From assembly GCA_023159155.1 (NCBI GenBank), contig JAJNNX010000043.1, positions 1 to 64,000 on the forward strand: 64,000 nt of DNA. The letters run 5' to 3'. A program made the translations under genes and the position numbers. This document shows positions 26,855-38,058 of this stretch, piece after piece (position 1 is the stretch's first letter; the number at the start of each line of letters is the position of its first letter). This DNA comes from Ustulina deusta (taxonomy: Eukaryota; Ascomycota; Sordariomycetes; Xylariales; Xylariaceae). The notes under the pieces were generated by a model. That model ran no database searches, was not told the origin of the DNA, and was given only the letters and a program-made list of their open reading frames with translations.

Positions 26855-28100
26855 TCAACCTGTATCATTACCTCGCACTAACTCCTCGTGCGCATTCTGC
26901 CCGGCTCCAGGGGTTACGGCATAAGCCTGCTCCGTGAACACGAGCAAGCCATCACATCGCAGCTTCTCGGGGTCCATATATATCTTCAGCCCAATGCTAT
27001 CTTTGTCGACGTTGAATACGCGGAAGATCACGTAAATAGTTGGAGAATCCGCGCTCGAATTGACGGCGTTCGTATGCTCTCTCATCTGCAACAAATAATC
27101 AGTTTAGGATATTGTCACGCCTAGTAAATAAAATCAAGGACAATGACGGGAGAAAGGGCGCAATACCATCCGAAACTGCCTTCTGCTCACGTAAAAGGGT
27201 GCATTGGCAGACTGAGTCGTCGTTTTGACCTCGATCAAGTACTTCGGCCTCTTTCCTCTCAACGTGTTGCCGTGACTTCCGAAGTAGCCACTATCGACCA
27301 GCAACTCGGTAAAGGTCCCGCTGCGATCTCGGTATACAATGTCCGTTGACTCGCGCCCGCGCCAAGGCTCCATATCAGCGTAGTCGAGGTGCACTGTGAC
27401 AAATTTTCGCATTGTACTCCGCCAATTGGCCCGGCTGAAGTTTGGGAGAGGAGGGTTGTGCCAGACCGGGGAAATCATTCCAATTCCCGAGTCCCCTCTT
27501 CGGTGCGTAAAGGTGAAAGAGAAAGCATTGGACTGGATGTGGACCCGCCAGGCGGCCATGAAAACCGACTTGAAGCCGATGCCCTTCTCTCCTGTGTATC
27601 CTTGCGCACCGACCTTGGAACTTTGGCCAACAGTACAAATAGCCCGCAGGTTTTCCGGCGTGAAGCCGTCTTCGTTGCATTCGAGAACCAATTCGGAGCG
27701 AGATAGAAGGGATTTCGCCCCGGGCCGTTGCTCTGCCGAAATTGTTGTCGTCGGCATTCTGGAGCAGCTCGAATACAAATCTTGCACTGGATGTATAGAG
27801 ATTCTTCGCTAAGCTGACATTGAAAACTTGCCATTAGCGCCTGTTACTACTACTGGATACCAGGGCGATGGAAGGCGAAAGGGGATGAACACACGTCAAG
27901 ACGCCCGACCCTATGATGTTGTCCTTGCTGAGCATTGCATTCTCGACTTTTTTACGAACGCGACTGCCCGGAGGGCCAATTTCGTCAAGATCCTGTTCCG
28001 AAAGACACTCGTGTTCTTCTTGAATCTGATGCACGAGCTGTCGCGCCTCTACGAGAGGAGGGAAATTGATGGGGTTCGCCATTGATTCGAACGTGGCCAC
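26855..28100 (-). pseudogene. NO VEIN/sacsin-type ATPase gene, frameshifted and with its central part missing
   Basis: Exon 1 (28100 to about 27895 or 27910) encodes an N-terminal helical lead ending near RVRKKVENAMLSKDN. The acceptor at 27814/27813 then opens LAKNLYTSSARFVFELLQN, ADDNNF: the N-box of a GHKL/Hsp90-type ATPase. Near 27,693-27,697 the frame changes by one base, after which come ECNEDGF and GEKGIGFKSVF (the glycine-rich lid motif), up to about 27,455. The sequence then passes directly into a DUF3883-like C-terminal (NO VEIN C-terminal) domain: PWRGRESTDIVYRD, KRPKYLIEVKTTT. An 81-nt intron (27086-27166) and a last exon (26855-27085) with YVIFRVFNVDKDSIG complete it. Family members are usually well over 1000 residues; here the ATPase and C-terminal domains are almost adjacent, so a large internal deletion is inferred. 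The exon 1 donor is ambiguous (GTGTGT at 27894 or GTCGGG at 27909). It is very unlikely to make a working protein. Confidence 0.78.
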
Positions 28101-28555
28101 GAAGTCTCGTCATATAAGGCGAAGATGTCAACTTCGGAGAAGCGATTTTAAGTAATGCCACAATGCTCGGTCAATGCCGGGGTAACAAATTACCATGGAC
28201 GCTTTCTTATGTATGCCTCTTCTTTGTTCTCTGGCTCACACACTCTCTTTTCTGGCCGTCTCGTCGTATACCATAGTTTCGCATATCTAAGTATATATAT
28301 ATAGCCACTAATCGTCTCGTGGCATACATGGCTGACTGCAACCTTTCGATGCATATTGGTTCTGCTTAGCACAACCCTGTACATTTCAAGGGACTGACCC
28401 CGTAGGAAGGCTTCGTTTGGGGCTTTTTGCTGCTGCATGTCAACAGTATCGAGGGTGCTCGTCGGTCGCCAATTGACTAGTTTCGTGATCCCATCGCTAA
28501 AGAATGGCCGAGGATTGGTTGGGAACGGCGGATTCGGTCCAAGATGTCGCAGGGC
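28101..28555. other. Upstream region of the NO VEIN-like relic; nothing recognised
   Basis: Ordinary composition with a short (TA)n run at about 28,290. An 82-codon frame at 28190-28438 has no recognisable motif. Probably old promoter sequence of the minus-strand gene at 28100. Confidence 0.4.
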
Positions 28556-29032
28556 TCAACGACCAACATAGTCTTGCCCGGAGAAGACTGCAATCCGTTT
28601 GCTGCTCAAATTGTAATTGCATGAGACTAGTGAATCAATGAAGAGCGAGCCTAGAACAACGACTACGCCATTGCTTTCAACGGGAGGCGGCGAATACGAT
28701 GATATTCGCATATTGTTAACGCCGTGTCTCATGCATCCTACGAACAACAGTATGTCGTTCGCGTGGGGGAAATTCTCGCCGCCGAGTTTGATGTAGGAGA
28801 TACGAGGCCGATTGAAAAGCCGCGACTGAATGGTTTGCCAGCGTGTTCCTCGCAGATGATCAAGGGCCCATGTGGAGAAGCAAGATGTTCTGTATGAGCT
28901 CCAAGTCGTCCCTTTCCCACGGTTTGCACGAGCAGCAGTGTCATCCCCATATATACTGCCCAAGGTTTCTAGACTAGAAATAAATCTAAAGGATTCCCTT
29001 GAAACCCGTTGAGTTTCTGGTGGCCCAGCCAC
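28556..29032 (-). CDS. Unrecognised open frame of 158 codons ending at a MITE
   Basis: An uninterrupted frame from ATG at 29032 to a stop at 28556. I do not recognise the protein. It is Ser/Arg-rich at the N-terminus, and the second half reads more like structured protein (PRISYIKLGGENFPHAND, ILLFVGCMRHG, VVVVLGSLFIDS). Only 7 bases separate the ATG from the left end of the MITE at 29040, so the true 5' part of the gene may have been displaced by the insertion, and what remains may be a fragment. The neighbouring genes are broken too. It could be chance; no intron signals or codon evidence settle it. Confidence 0.25.
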   Translation of the reverse strand: MAGPPETQRVSRESFRFISSLETLGSIYGDDTAARANRGKGTTWSSYRTSCFSTWALDHLRGTRWQTIQSRLFNRPRISYIKLGGENFPHANDILLFVGCMRHGVNNMRISSYSPPPVESNGVVVVLGSLFIDSLVSCNYNLSSKRIAVFSGQDYVGR

Positions 29033-29039
29033 CGCCGAC

Positions 29040-29276
29040 GGTGGGCCATTGGGACCACTTGTGACAAAACGTAAATCGTAAAACGGGAGGAGATAAACAA
29101 GGTCACCCTGTTTTTTATAACCTTAATAACTTCACAACTAGTTATCCGAATATTATATAATATATACCTTATTTTTTGTTATTTTTTGTTTTATTTTTTA
29201 ATGCTATGTTTATTTTTATTAAGCCTATATTTATAATATTATTATGTTTTGTCACTTATAGTCCTAATAGCCCACC
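29040..29276. mobile_element. MITE copy 1 (237 bp)
   Basis: Terminal inverted repeats: the left end GGTGGGCCATTGGGACC...GTGACAAAAC pairs with the right end, which on the other strand reads GGTGGGCTATTAGGAC...GTGACAAAAC. There is no coding sequence and the centre is A+T-rich. Compared with copy 2 in inverted orientation it carries many G-to-A and C-to-T differences (for example TAGTTATCCG versus TGGTTACCCG). This copy has no clear duplication on its left side; TA follows on the right. Confidence 0.75.
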
Positions 29277-29278
29277 TA

Positions 29279-29528
29279 GGGGAGGGCCAGTGGGACCTTT
29301 TCTGACAAAACATAAAAATGTAATCTTGGCATAAATAAATAAAACCTAATAACCCCACGAATATAGGCTTTATAAAAATAAAAAATAACAAAAAATATGG
29401 TATGTATTATATAATATTCGGGTAACTGGTTGTGAAGTTATTAAGGTTGTAAAAAACAAGGTGACCTTGTTTATCTCCTCCCGTTTTACGATTTACGTTT
29501 TGTCACAAGTGGTCCCAATGGCCCTCCA
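29279..29528. mobile_element. MITE copy 2 (250 bp), inverted relative to copy 1
   Basis: Ends GGGGAGGGCCAGTGGGACC (left) and GGTCCCAATGGCCCTCCA (right), with TA on both sides (29277-29278 and 29529-29530). This fits a Tc1/mariner-type TA target, though ends this short do not prove the superfamily. The right half of copy 2 is the reverse complement of the left half of copy 1 over about 120 bp, so the two copies form one large fold-back of about 490 bp. Confidence 0.75.
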
Positions 29529-29530
29529 TA

Positions 29531-31307
29531 ACCGCCACTGCCTCAGCCCCAAAACCCCGAGACGGGTCTAGCCCCATCGGGCAGAGATAGTCGAACACGG
29601 AAAGGGGGGTTGAGGGTTGTGTGAGATATATGTTGGATTTGGCACATAGCTGGTAGTAGTAGGATGAGCTAATATGGTGTCTCGTAGTCTCGCAACTCCA
29701 TTGCTGTCAGGGACCAGGGCCACAGGAGGATAGAAGCTACCCCTATGGGTTTGTGCTATGGGTTTGTGCTATGGGATATGTCTATATAAAGGACTGACTC
29801 CCCCCCCTCCCCACAAATACTGGGAAAAGGGGAGATCAGGAATTAATGATATCGAGCCCTTACCCATACATTCCTACCTACTAGTGACCTATCTGTAACC
29901 TACCTTCACTCTGGGACATTCACCTCTGACAATTGCCAATTGAAGAGCTCCAGTCAAGGGGACCCGGTCGGGTTTCTTTACCCAGACCTCGACAAGTCGG
30001 ACGGATGTAGCGCAATGAGATCAGATGTAGCTGTAAAATTCAGTCAGCCAGGGATCTTTCTGGTTTGGTATAATTTCTGCTTTTGCCATCACCACCTTGG
30101 CGTGATATGAACATCATTTCTTAATAGACGGGGTTGGCCAGCACACAAAGTAAATAGTACTTACACATTATGTCATAGCGGCCACTTGATACTATGATAC
30201 ATGGCTAGATCTTGATATCTTGCTCTTCTTCGATAGACACGTGGGTGGATATGCCAAGACAGGACTGCGGTTTATGTGTAATTATATAAGCTTTTTCCCA
30301 AGCGGTAGAGTTGATAGATCTAATAGGGGGCTAACCGTTTCCTTAGGGAAAGAAGAGTTCAGCACTCGTTATCATACGACTTGCTCAATACCTCGACAGA
30401 AGCAGCAAATCAACTCTTCCGCTATTGTACGGGGGGTGGATGTCCTCATTGATTCTTGACTCACGCGAAATTGTATTACATTGCTGCACGATTAACCAAC
30501 AACTATGAAGCCGCATCACTTGTGGCCTTGATATATCTTCCAGCACCCATAATCAATATGCTGTCAGCCGTCACGGCGCTTACATGCATTAGTCCATGTG
30601 GATATCCCAGAAAAGACAACAAAACCTCTGCGATGTGTACCATTCAGACTAATTAGCGTATATCTCTCCCAACCCAACGGTACCCAATCAGTAGAATGGG
30701 TGTAAACTAAGGTGGACCGTTATGACTTACTGTATTTTGCAAGGTGGATGTATTCGGACCGGCCAAAACTACACCGTTGGCCATCCCCGCCTGCCTGTGC
30801 AAACTTCACGAGGGCTAGAACTGGAACTGAGAGAAGATACTGAAGTAGAGTAAGTGGAACTTGAAGTGGCTCAAAAAGGGGTATAGCTACCCTGTGGCTA
30901 AACAATTGAAAGACGTATAAAACCACCAATGGGAACGAAAAATGAAGATAGGGAGATTATCATGAACACACTCTTTTCTCTGGATATTGCGCTGAATTAA
31001 ACCCTATTTCATCATGGCCAACTAGTCCCCCAACTGAATTTTTACGTATTTATGCTAGGGAGTGTAGGTATACCGTATCTCCTAGTATATGAGCAAGGTG
31101 AGTGCCTCTTTTTGCTTGCACGACCTACTTACAATTGCCCACTTCACTACCCGCCTATTCCAGCCACGGTTGCGAATGCTGTATCTAGTCCTTAGCCGAT
31201 ACAAAATAGACGCTGGGTGGACATATCGTCAGTAGTAGTAACAGTTACAGACCACACCCGACAACTACGCCTCACCCGAGAACAAAAACCCCCATTATCA
31301 CTTCTAA
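29531..31307. other. Gene-poor region with no recognised gene
   Basis: Ordinary composition and only short open frames (79 codons at 30220-30459, 66 at 30456-30656, 69 on the minus strand at 30720-30929), none recognisable. It includes a tandem GGGTTTGTGCTAT duplication at about 29,748-29,773 and the ankyrin-related repeat at 29938-30005. Confidence 0.45.
29938..30005 (-). repeat. Second copy of ankyrin-relic sequence
   Basis: Starts AATTGAAGAGCTCCAG and matches 25963-26030 (AATTGAAGAGCTCTAG) along some 65 bases with scattered substitutions. On the minus strand it reads LVEVWVKKPDRVP...LQLAIV, against LVDIPVKRTDRVP at the first copy. It is a fragment of a related gene or an old duplication. 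Confidence 0.55.
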
Positions 31308-31694
31308 CAAGCCTTCATAGACGTTCGAAACGACCGCTCATCCGACAGCGGCAGTCTCCACCATTGGGCGAGCGAGTGCGACGCTTTGACACGTTGGGAT
31401 TTTCACGGCAAGGGCTTGTCTACCTACGCATCCGTTTTTTTCAAGCTCCCATTCTTCACCATAGAGGAACACGCACGAGCGGCTGCCGAGCCTCGACTCA
31501 CGAGGATCCAGGAAGAACTATATCACACGAGTATACCCCCTTTTAACCTAGGAGCAGATAGCAGAATTGGCAGTTTCTACAAGGAGATGCAGCATGTCGC
31601 CGCGCGTCACAGCTACACGCCAATGTTTTGGAGCACTGTCATGCCAATCACGATCGCTCCGTCAACAATGGCGCCCGCTGCTAAGTTACTATGA
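31308..31694 (+). pseudogene. Coding-like fragment of an unknown protein
   Basis: An open stretch of 128 codons from just after a TAA at 31305 to a TGA at 31694. The first ATG is only at 31386. The peptide looks like real protein: it is rich in Trp and aromatic residues, with segments such as WASECDALTRWDFHGKG, STYASVFFKLPFFTIEEH and IPPFNLGADSRIGSFYKEM. I do not recognise the family. Because the plausible protein sequence begins before any ATG, an upstream exon or a lost 5' end is likely, but I found no convincing donor and acceptor. A fragment of a larger gene is my best reading. Confidence 0.35.
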
Positions 31695-34299
31695 AATAAG
31701 AGGTTAGAATATTTTCCCAGGTCTAACTATGCGTCCTTGTAGGGAATAACTTACTACGATAGAACAAGATAGATATGACATGCTCAATAATTATATGCCT
31801 ACTAATTCTTGAAATTTGGGTTCAGACCTCGACGCTACATCAATTGTGGTTGGTCCGGAAATTGGGGTTGAGGCACTGACGGCATGGTTCATCTTTTGAG
31901 GGGTCTACCATTCCATGTCCTAATCGCTTTCATATTCCAGGTTGTCTAAACCGAAAATTAAACCGACAATAACCTATGGTACTAGGATCAATATGGCGAT
32001 CTTATGTCCGGGTCACTGTCAGTGGAATTAGCTGTTCTAAAAGAGTCAATCAAGCGGACGTCTGGCTACACCAAGAGAACAGTTCTGGGCGGAAGTACGG
32101 TTCCCAGCAGCATTATTAGGGGAGCCAATCTCAAGAATATAAGCTTATATGCAGAGCAACATGAACTATTTAAGATAACCTTTAACACGGGAGCTAATGT
32201 TGACTGGGAAAGCTGCGGATGGGCGCACCAACATCTGCCCACTTCATCTGGCTTCCTAGAACAACAACGATAAAATGTCGGTCATGTTTTGGGAGCGCGA
32301 AATAATGCCGTAATTTCATTACCATTTGGAGAGATGCTTTCGAGCTCCTATCCTTGATTGCGATATATTTTGTTCTAGTTGAAAATTAACCAGGAAAGCA
32401 ACTACTCGAGCAAGTGACAACCACAACTGACCCAAGTTCTAATCGCAACATAACGTTTTTTTTTTCTCGTTTTAACAAATTCGACTTCCCCCACTAGAAT
32501 TTATACTAGGCGGTGTTTTAGGAGGGCTGGGTGAGAGAAAATCTAGAAGAATCTCTAACGGAGATTTAGGTATTCTTAAACCCGTGTGCTACAAGCCCTG
32601 CCAAACAACACGCGATCCCCGCATTATCCATATAACAAGTTAATCATACAAGCAGGCATTAGAGCAAACATTATAGGAGTTAATCAGATGCAATGATTGC
32701 GTTGTGTAGAATGATGCTACATTACAGTACTATACCAAGAAGTTTTTCTTATTAGTGTAAAGGACACGGGTGGTTTACCCTCTGAGTTCCGTTCCCACAC
32801 CCAGGACGAAAGAATTATGAAGTATAAAATACCAACTTCTAGCCTATGTAATGTTTTTGCATGGCTAATGTAGGTGGGCTAAAATGATGTGGCGAGCGAG
32901 TATCATAAGATGTCTATATTAAGAACTTCGCACGGATAATTTACGTAAAGATGCCGAACTCTTAAAAGTTGGTGCTTGGACAGTTCGGGCGGGCAAAGTT
33001 GATCCGACATGTCACATGTTTTGCTCACTCCTTTGTATGTAGTGTAGATAACTGATGTCATGATAGGCGGTGGGATCGGAGGCCTTTCAGAAAACCTATT
33101 TTAGTTCTGGCAATTACATCATCAGCCACCAACACGCTTCCTCTATGGTCGTATACTACCGGCGTACATACCTAGGTAGATAAGACCTAGTGCCTTAGGT
33201 ACCTGCAATACGACCTCCACCTTAAGTAGATCTATCCACTTTGAACCCTCCGAAATCAGTTCTGAACCTGATGAATACTTATTCAAACAACGCTACAGTC
33301 TATTCACTTTTTGTTATGCAATACGTGGTACATCAGAGCGGGAAATTCATATGGAAAGCCCGGAGCTGTCGTTTATGCAAACAGATATGGATCAGCTGAG
33401 ATGTGCGGCATGTACAAGACCATTGTGCTGTTAATGTATCTACCACTAGCGTAGGTACCTCTTCGCCGGCATAGTTCGCGTGCATGCTGTAAAACAATTT
33501 CTCGTATTTGATGGGGAAGACCCTTGATCGCTTATCCAACCCCACAGCGCTAGTAGGGCCGAGTGTGTGCCCTCAGCATCTCGTCTATAGATGTGGTTAG
33601 CCTACCTCGAGATATATGTTTTTGCTGCAGCAACTTGGCTTATTTTCTGAGCAGGAAGATATAATAAACAAAAAAACGAAATAGGTGTTCCCTGGGAGCA
33701 AAGCAGAATTCGCCGAAAGGTTTGTGCTGATATTGTTTGGTCTTACAGCATGGTCCGATAAGATGACGGGATCACGGCTCGGAATAGCTGAGAACATATA
33801 TGTACCTGGGTTACCTGGTCTGGGTGAGTTGGCACCCATGTACAGCGGTAACCTTAACTTCCGTTGCTTGGCGGACTCTTTGCTCTGTCGATAGTACCTT
33901 AGTAATTATTGTAGGTGTCTACCTCGAATGTATTTACTTTCCTGTGCACTGAGAAGATGGTCTTCTGGCTACCTGGGGCTTTTACCGCAGGAAACGTGTA
34001 CCTACACGACAGTTGGAATGCATCATGGTACCGAGTACCCAGGTTCCTGGGCTAACGTTTCAATGAGATCCAAACACTTACCCAATCAAGCAAGTGCATA
34101 CTAGCCCTATCCCCCTGATGCCAATGTAGCCAAGCCAATCAGCGTAGGCACAAATTTTCTGCCGGGTCTCGACGAGTCCTGCCTGACCTGGTGCAGCCAG
34201 TTTAGTGGATGCAATGTACCTTGTCTTTGCTACCTGGACACATGCCGCACTGAGACATCGCTTCAGCATTCCAAAATAAAGTACTGTACCAAACGCAAA
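31695..34299. other. Long gene-poor stretch; nothing firmly supported
   Basis: Short unrecognised frames only (89 codons at 32004-32273, 70 on the minus strand at 33333-33545, 80 on the minus strand at 33597-33839, 69 at 33685-33894). From 33,150 onward the sequence is dotted with the palindromic tetramer-like words CCTAGG, TACCTA and GGTACC, common in fungal intergenic DNA. Confidence 0.45.
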
Positions 34300-34960
34300 C
34301 CTTCGGGCCCTTCAACCTATTTCTCTCCCTACGCCTACCTCGTCCTCTCGTTAATCGTCTGTCGTCGCTTTCGTCGCTTTCGTCCCATCGTGGCATTGCA
34401 GCTCTAGGAGGCCGTCGAACCTACCTTGTTCCATATCTAGTATCCATATCTAGTATCCATTCGCTTGTTCCTGCAAGTCCCCTGGCGTCGCCCCCCAGCT
34501 CGTCACCCGCAACCCCGTACACGCGCGCATACTGGCCCTTCTGCCCTCGACCAGCCGTCCCTTTTCGAACCGCCGGCTTATCAACGCATTCCCTGGCTCT
34601 TCGTAGTCGTAGCCGACTCTCGAGGTCGCTTTGTCCTGGAAAACCCACTCATTCGTGCACGGCCGGTTGAGGTTTTGGCCATTGGCCCCGTTGCCCTCTT
34701 ATCGAACCGTCCCCTGGCATGTAAACATAGCGATAGCCAAGTTGGAATACTCTGAGAAATATCGTGACGGAGAAGAGTTACCGGACGGGAGTTGCTAGGC
34801 ATGGTAGAATTCGACTCGATGCGATTCCCTTAATTTCCGTGAATCCATCCTCCAACCACCATCCTCGAAAATCGCCTATCTCAACCATCGACCGAATACC
34901 TGTGCCTCTTTGTCTTCCTCACAACCTCCGCCCGAACACATTGATTCCTCCGAGACTAAT
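34300..34960 (+). promoter_or_regulatory. Probable promoter and 5' untranslated region of the TMEM63/CSC1-type gene
   Basis: Pyrimidine-rich strand typical of fungal promoters, with a repeated GTCGCTTTC unit at about 34,363-34,383 and two copies of CCATATCTAGTAT at about 34,431-34,457. No TATA box was assigned. Overlapping open frames here on both strands are not supported as genes. Confidence 0.4.
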
Positions 34961-37900
34961 ATGGAAGCGCGAAAGTCGCCGGCCGAGGAGCTCTTGGATC
35001 TGTTGAAAAACCCCTTCACGCAACCTGTAAGAATACCCTTGAGGCCGCTCTCCGGGGTGAACTGGTCTGCTCACGTCTTGTGTAGTTGACAGATGGTGCG
35101 ATCTGGTCCGCTCTTGGTACGTCGGTGGGAATCACCGCTGTCACCGCTCTGATCTTCTCCTTCGTCCGACCTTACAATACGGTTATCTATGCTCCCAAAC
35201 TAAAGCACGCCGACGAGAAACATGCACCGCCGCCCCTCGGGAAGGGTTTTTTTGCTTGGGTCATGCCATTATGGCGTACCACGGAGAAAGAGCTTGTATC
35301 CCACGCTGGTATGGATGCCGCCATCTTCATCAGGGTTATGCAAATGTGCAGGAATATATTTCTCATACTCTCCGTATTGGGGACCGCCGTGCTTTTGCCT
35401 ATCTATTGGACACTGAATTCGGACGATAATCCTGGTCAGAAGTGGTTTTTGAGGCTCACGCCTGCGAACGTCTGGGGCCAACCCATCTGGGCACTCATCG
35501 TCCTTGGATACTCGTTTAATTTTCTTATCTGCGGTTTCTTGTGGTGGAACTACAGGCAAATATTCAGGTTACGACGCCTTTACTTCGAGAGTGAGGAATA
35601 TCAGTGTAGCCTTTCTGCGAGAACCCTGATGGTAGGTCAAAGCTGCATGAAGGGCGGATACCGATGACTAACATGCTGGCAGCTAAATGACATCCCAAAA
35701 AACATGGCCTCGGATGAAGGTATTGCGAGGATCATCGATAGCGCGGTCCCACAGTCTTCTTTCTCCAGGACTGTTATTGCGCGGAATGTCAAGCTTATAC
35801 CTAGCCTCATCGAACAACATGACCATACGGTTCGGAAACTTGAGAAGGTCCTTGCCAAGTATCTGAAGAACCCTCAAAATCTTCCTCCTGCCCGACCACA
35901 GTGCCACCCTTCGAAGAAGGACCCATCCTATGGCACTTACCCCAAGGGCCAAAAGATTGATGCTATCGACTATCTAACACAGCGAATTCGGGAGCTTGAA
36001 CTTGAGATTAAGGAAGTTCGCAATAGCCTTGATAAACGCAATACTTTTTCTTATGGATTTGCCAGCTATGATGACATCTCCGAAGCTCACGCCATTGCGT
36101 ACACCTTGCGCAAGAAGAAACCTCTAGGTGCTACTGTCGTCCTCGCACCCAAACCGAACGACATTATCTGGGATAACATGACCCTAAGCCCATCTACCCG
36201 AAGCTGGCGTAGACTTGTCAACAACCTGTGGATTATTCTTCTGACCTTCCTATGGATTGCCCCAAATGCCTTGATTGCCATTTTCGTGTCGAATATTAGC
36301 AACTTAGGCCTAGTGTGGGACGCTTTTAGGATACAATTATCCACCAATACAACATTCTGGGCCATCGTGCAGGGTGTGGCATCCCCAGCTATTACTTCGT
36401 TGACTTACCTGGTTCTTCCCATCATCTTCCGCCGTCTTTCTATTAGAGCTGGGGATCGCACAAAAACCGGCCGCGACCGCCATGTCGTCGCTAAGCTCTA
36501 TGCCTTTTTCATCTTCAACAATCTTGTCGTTTTCTCACTATTCAATACTGTGTGGAGTTCTGTCCTAACAGTCATCGATACAACTAGTCATGGATCAGAT
36601 GTTGGAAATGCGATCCTAAAAAGTCAATTCTTTGAGACCTTGTTCATTTCCCTGTGCAACATCTCGGCATTTTGGGTCACCTGGCTCCTACAAAGAAACC
36701 TGGGTGCTGCCATAGATCTGGCACAGTTATGGCCGTTAATCTATAGCTTTTTCATGCGCAAGTTCTCAAGTCCTACGCCGAGAGAAATGATCGAGCTCAC
36801 AGCGCCCCCAACGTTCGATTACGCAAGTTACTACAACTTCTTCCTGTTTTATTCTACTGTCGCGCTATGCTTTGGTGGTCTTCAGCCGTTGGTGCTTCCG
36901 GCTGCTGCTCTCTATTTCTCAATCGATGTCTGGCTGAAGAAATACTTGCTTCTCTACATTTTTATCACGAAAAACGAGTCCGGTGGTATGTTCTGGCGTG
37001 TCATATACAATCGCTTCGTTTTTGGTACCATTCTCGCGAATCTCGTCATCTTTTTGGCCGTTTTCGAACGAGGCGATGGTCAACATATCCAGGCGTTCGC
37101 CACGGTTCCTCTCCCCTTCATTATGATAATTTTCAAGATATACTGCGCTCGAACGTTTGACGATAAGATCCACTTCTATTCAATCCAGTCTATGAACAAG
37201 AACCCTCGCACCGGCGCTCTTAAGGACCCCTTAAGATCGAGCAACCTCGCTGCAAGATTCGGGCACCCTGCGCTTTACCGAAATCTCATCACCCCAATGG
37301 TACATGCTAAGGCACAAAATATCATAGCCTCGGTTTATAGGGGCCGGCTGTCCGATGGGCGTAGTGCTGACTCGGGAGATACGATGTCAACCTCTGGCTA
37401 TTCAGACGCGTATGCTATGAAACCTATGAATTCTGCTAGACCCGGCAAGTCGGTGGGTGTTCCTGGATTTGAAATCGTCCCCGAGTCGCGTCTTGATTTT
37501 GAATATTATAAGAATCGATCAGAGTTTGCATCAGATCACGGCGCTGGCAATATTTTCGGACATTCGAATGATGTCGTTCGTCCCGGTACACCAGGGAGTA
37601 TGTGGGACGGCAGCGAACCTAACTCCCGGTCGGCGAGTCCCGCACCTCCCATTCCTGGTATACGAAACCCTGGCCCAAGTCGGATTCTATCTCCCGCTTC
37701 AGAGATTGGAATGACTTATCCGACTGGATATTCACGGCCGATGGGCAGTCCCTACTCACCCCCTGTCGACATGGGCCAAACGCGAAGCCCACTATATTCT
37801 CAAGGAAATGACAGTAATTCCAACCTCATGAACAATGCAGCGCCTATGCCAGTCGCCGCTACGTCTGGGTTCAGAGAACGTAGCGTGGAGCGACTAGGTA

Positions 37901-38058
37901 GAACACCAGGTGGTGCTGGGATGCTTGGCGGGGGACCCAAAGGCTACGGTGGTTTGCCTCAGGATGACGAGATCACTTCACCTGACCACGATCCCATGCA
38001 GTACAATTATTTCCGGGAAGCACGGAGACCGAGGCGTGATAACTCAGGGGGCTGGTAA
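34961..38058 (+). CDS. TMEM63/OSCA/CSC1 (RSN1, DUF221) family membrane channel protein, three exons
   Basis: Predicted 995-residue integral membrane protein of the family that includes yeast Csc1 and plant OSCA1, which form osmotically or mechanically gated cation channels; the transport role here is inferred. Exons: 34961-35026, 35086-35631, 35683-38058. The introns of 59 and 51 nt have GTAAGA and GTAGGT donors, and the second has a CTAAC branch point. Both splice in phase 0. The first exon gives a 22-residue lead starting MEARKSPAEELLDLLKN. Seen: membrane segments near residues 31-50, 112-131 and 155-177; the family signature GMDAAIFIRVM between TM1 and TM2; a cytosolic domain of about 180 residues (residues 205-385) with a coiled, charged stretch and the conserved APKPNDIIWDNM; then the multi-helix C-terminal channel region. 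The last 250 residues are Ser/Pro/Gly-rich and probably disordered. No breaks. Length is normal for filamentous fungi. Confidence 0.92.
35027..35085 (+). other. Intron 1 of the TMEM63/CSC1-type gene
   Basis: 59 nt, GTAAGA donor, TGTAG acceptor. It joins CAACCT to TTGACA, so the codon after the junction is TTG and not a start. Confidence 0.85.
35632..35682 (+). other. Intron 2 of the TMEM63/CSC1-type gene
   Basis: 51 nt, GTAGGT donor, GACTAAC branch point, GGCAG acceptor. It joins ARTLM to LNDIPKN in phase 0; without splicing the frame ends in TGA at 35665. Confidence 0.9.

Noticed and set aside
27143..27812. Several 60-138-codon plus-strand frames
   Set aside because: They lie antisense to the NO VEIN-like relic, whose minus-strand protein motifs are unmistakable.
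33333..33545. Minus-strand 70-codon frame containing CTCRTSQLIHICLH, which fits the SWIM zinc-finger pattern CxCx8CxH
   Set aside because: A single short match with no flanking domain; too weak to call a MULE transposase or SWIM protein.
35637..36365. Minus-strand frames of 73-92 codons over the channel gene
   Set aside because: They are antisense to exon 3 of the clearly coding channel gene.
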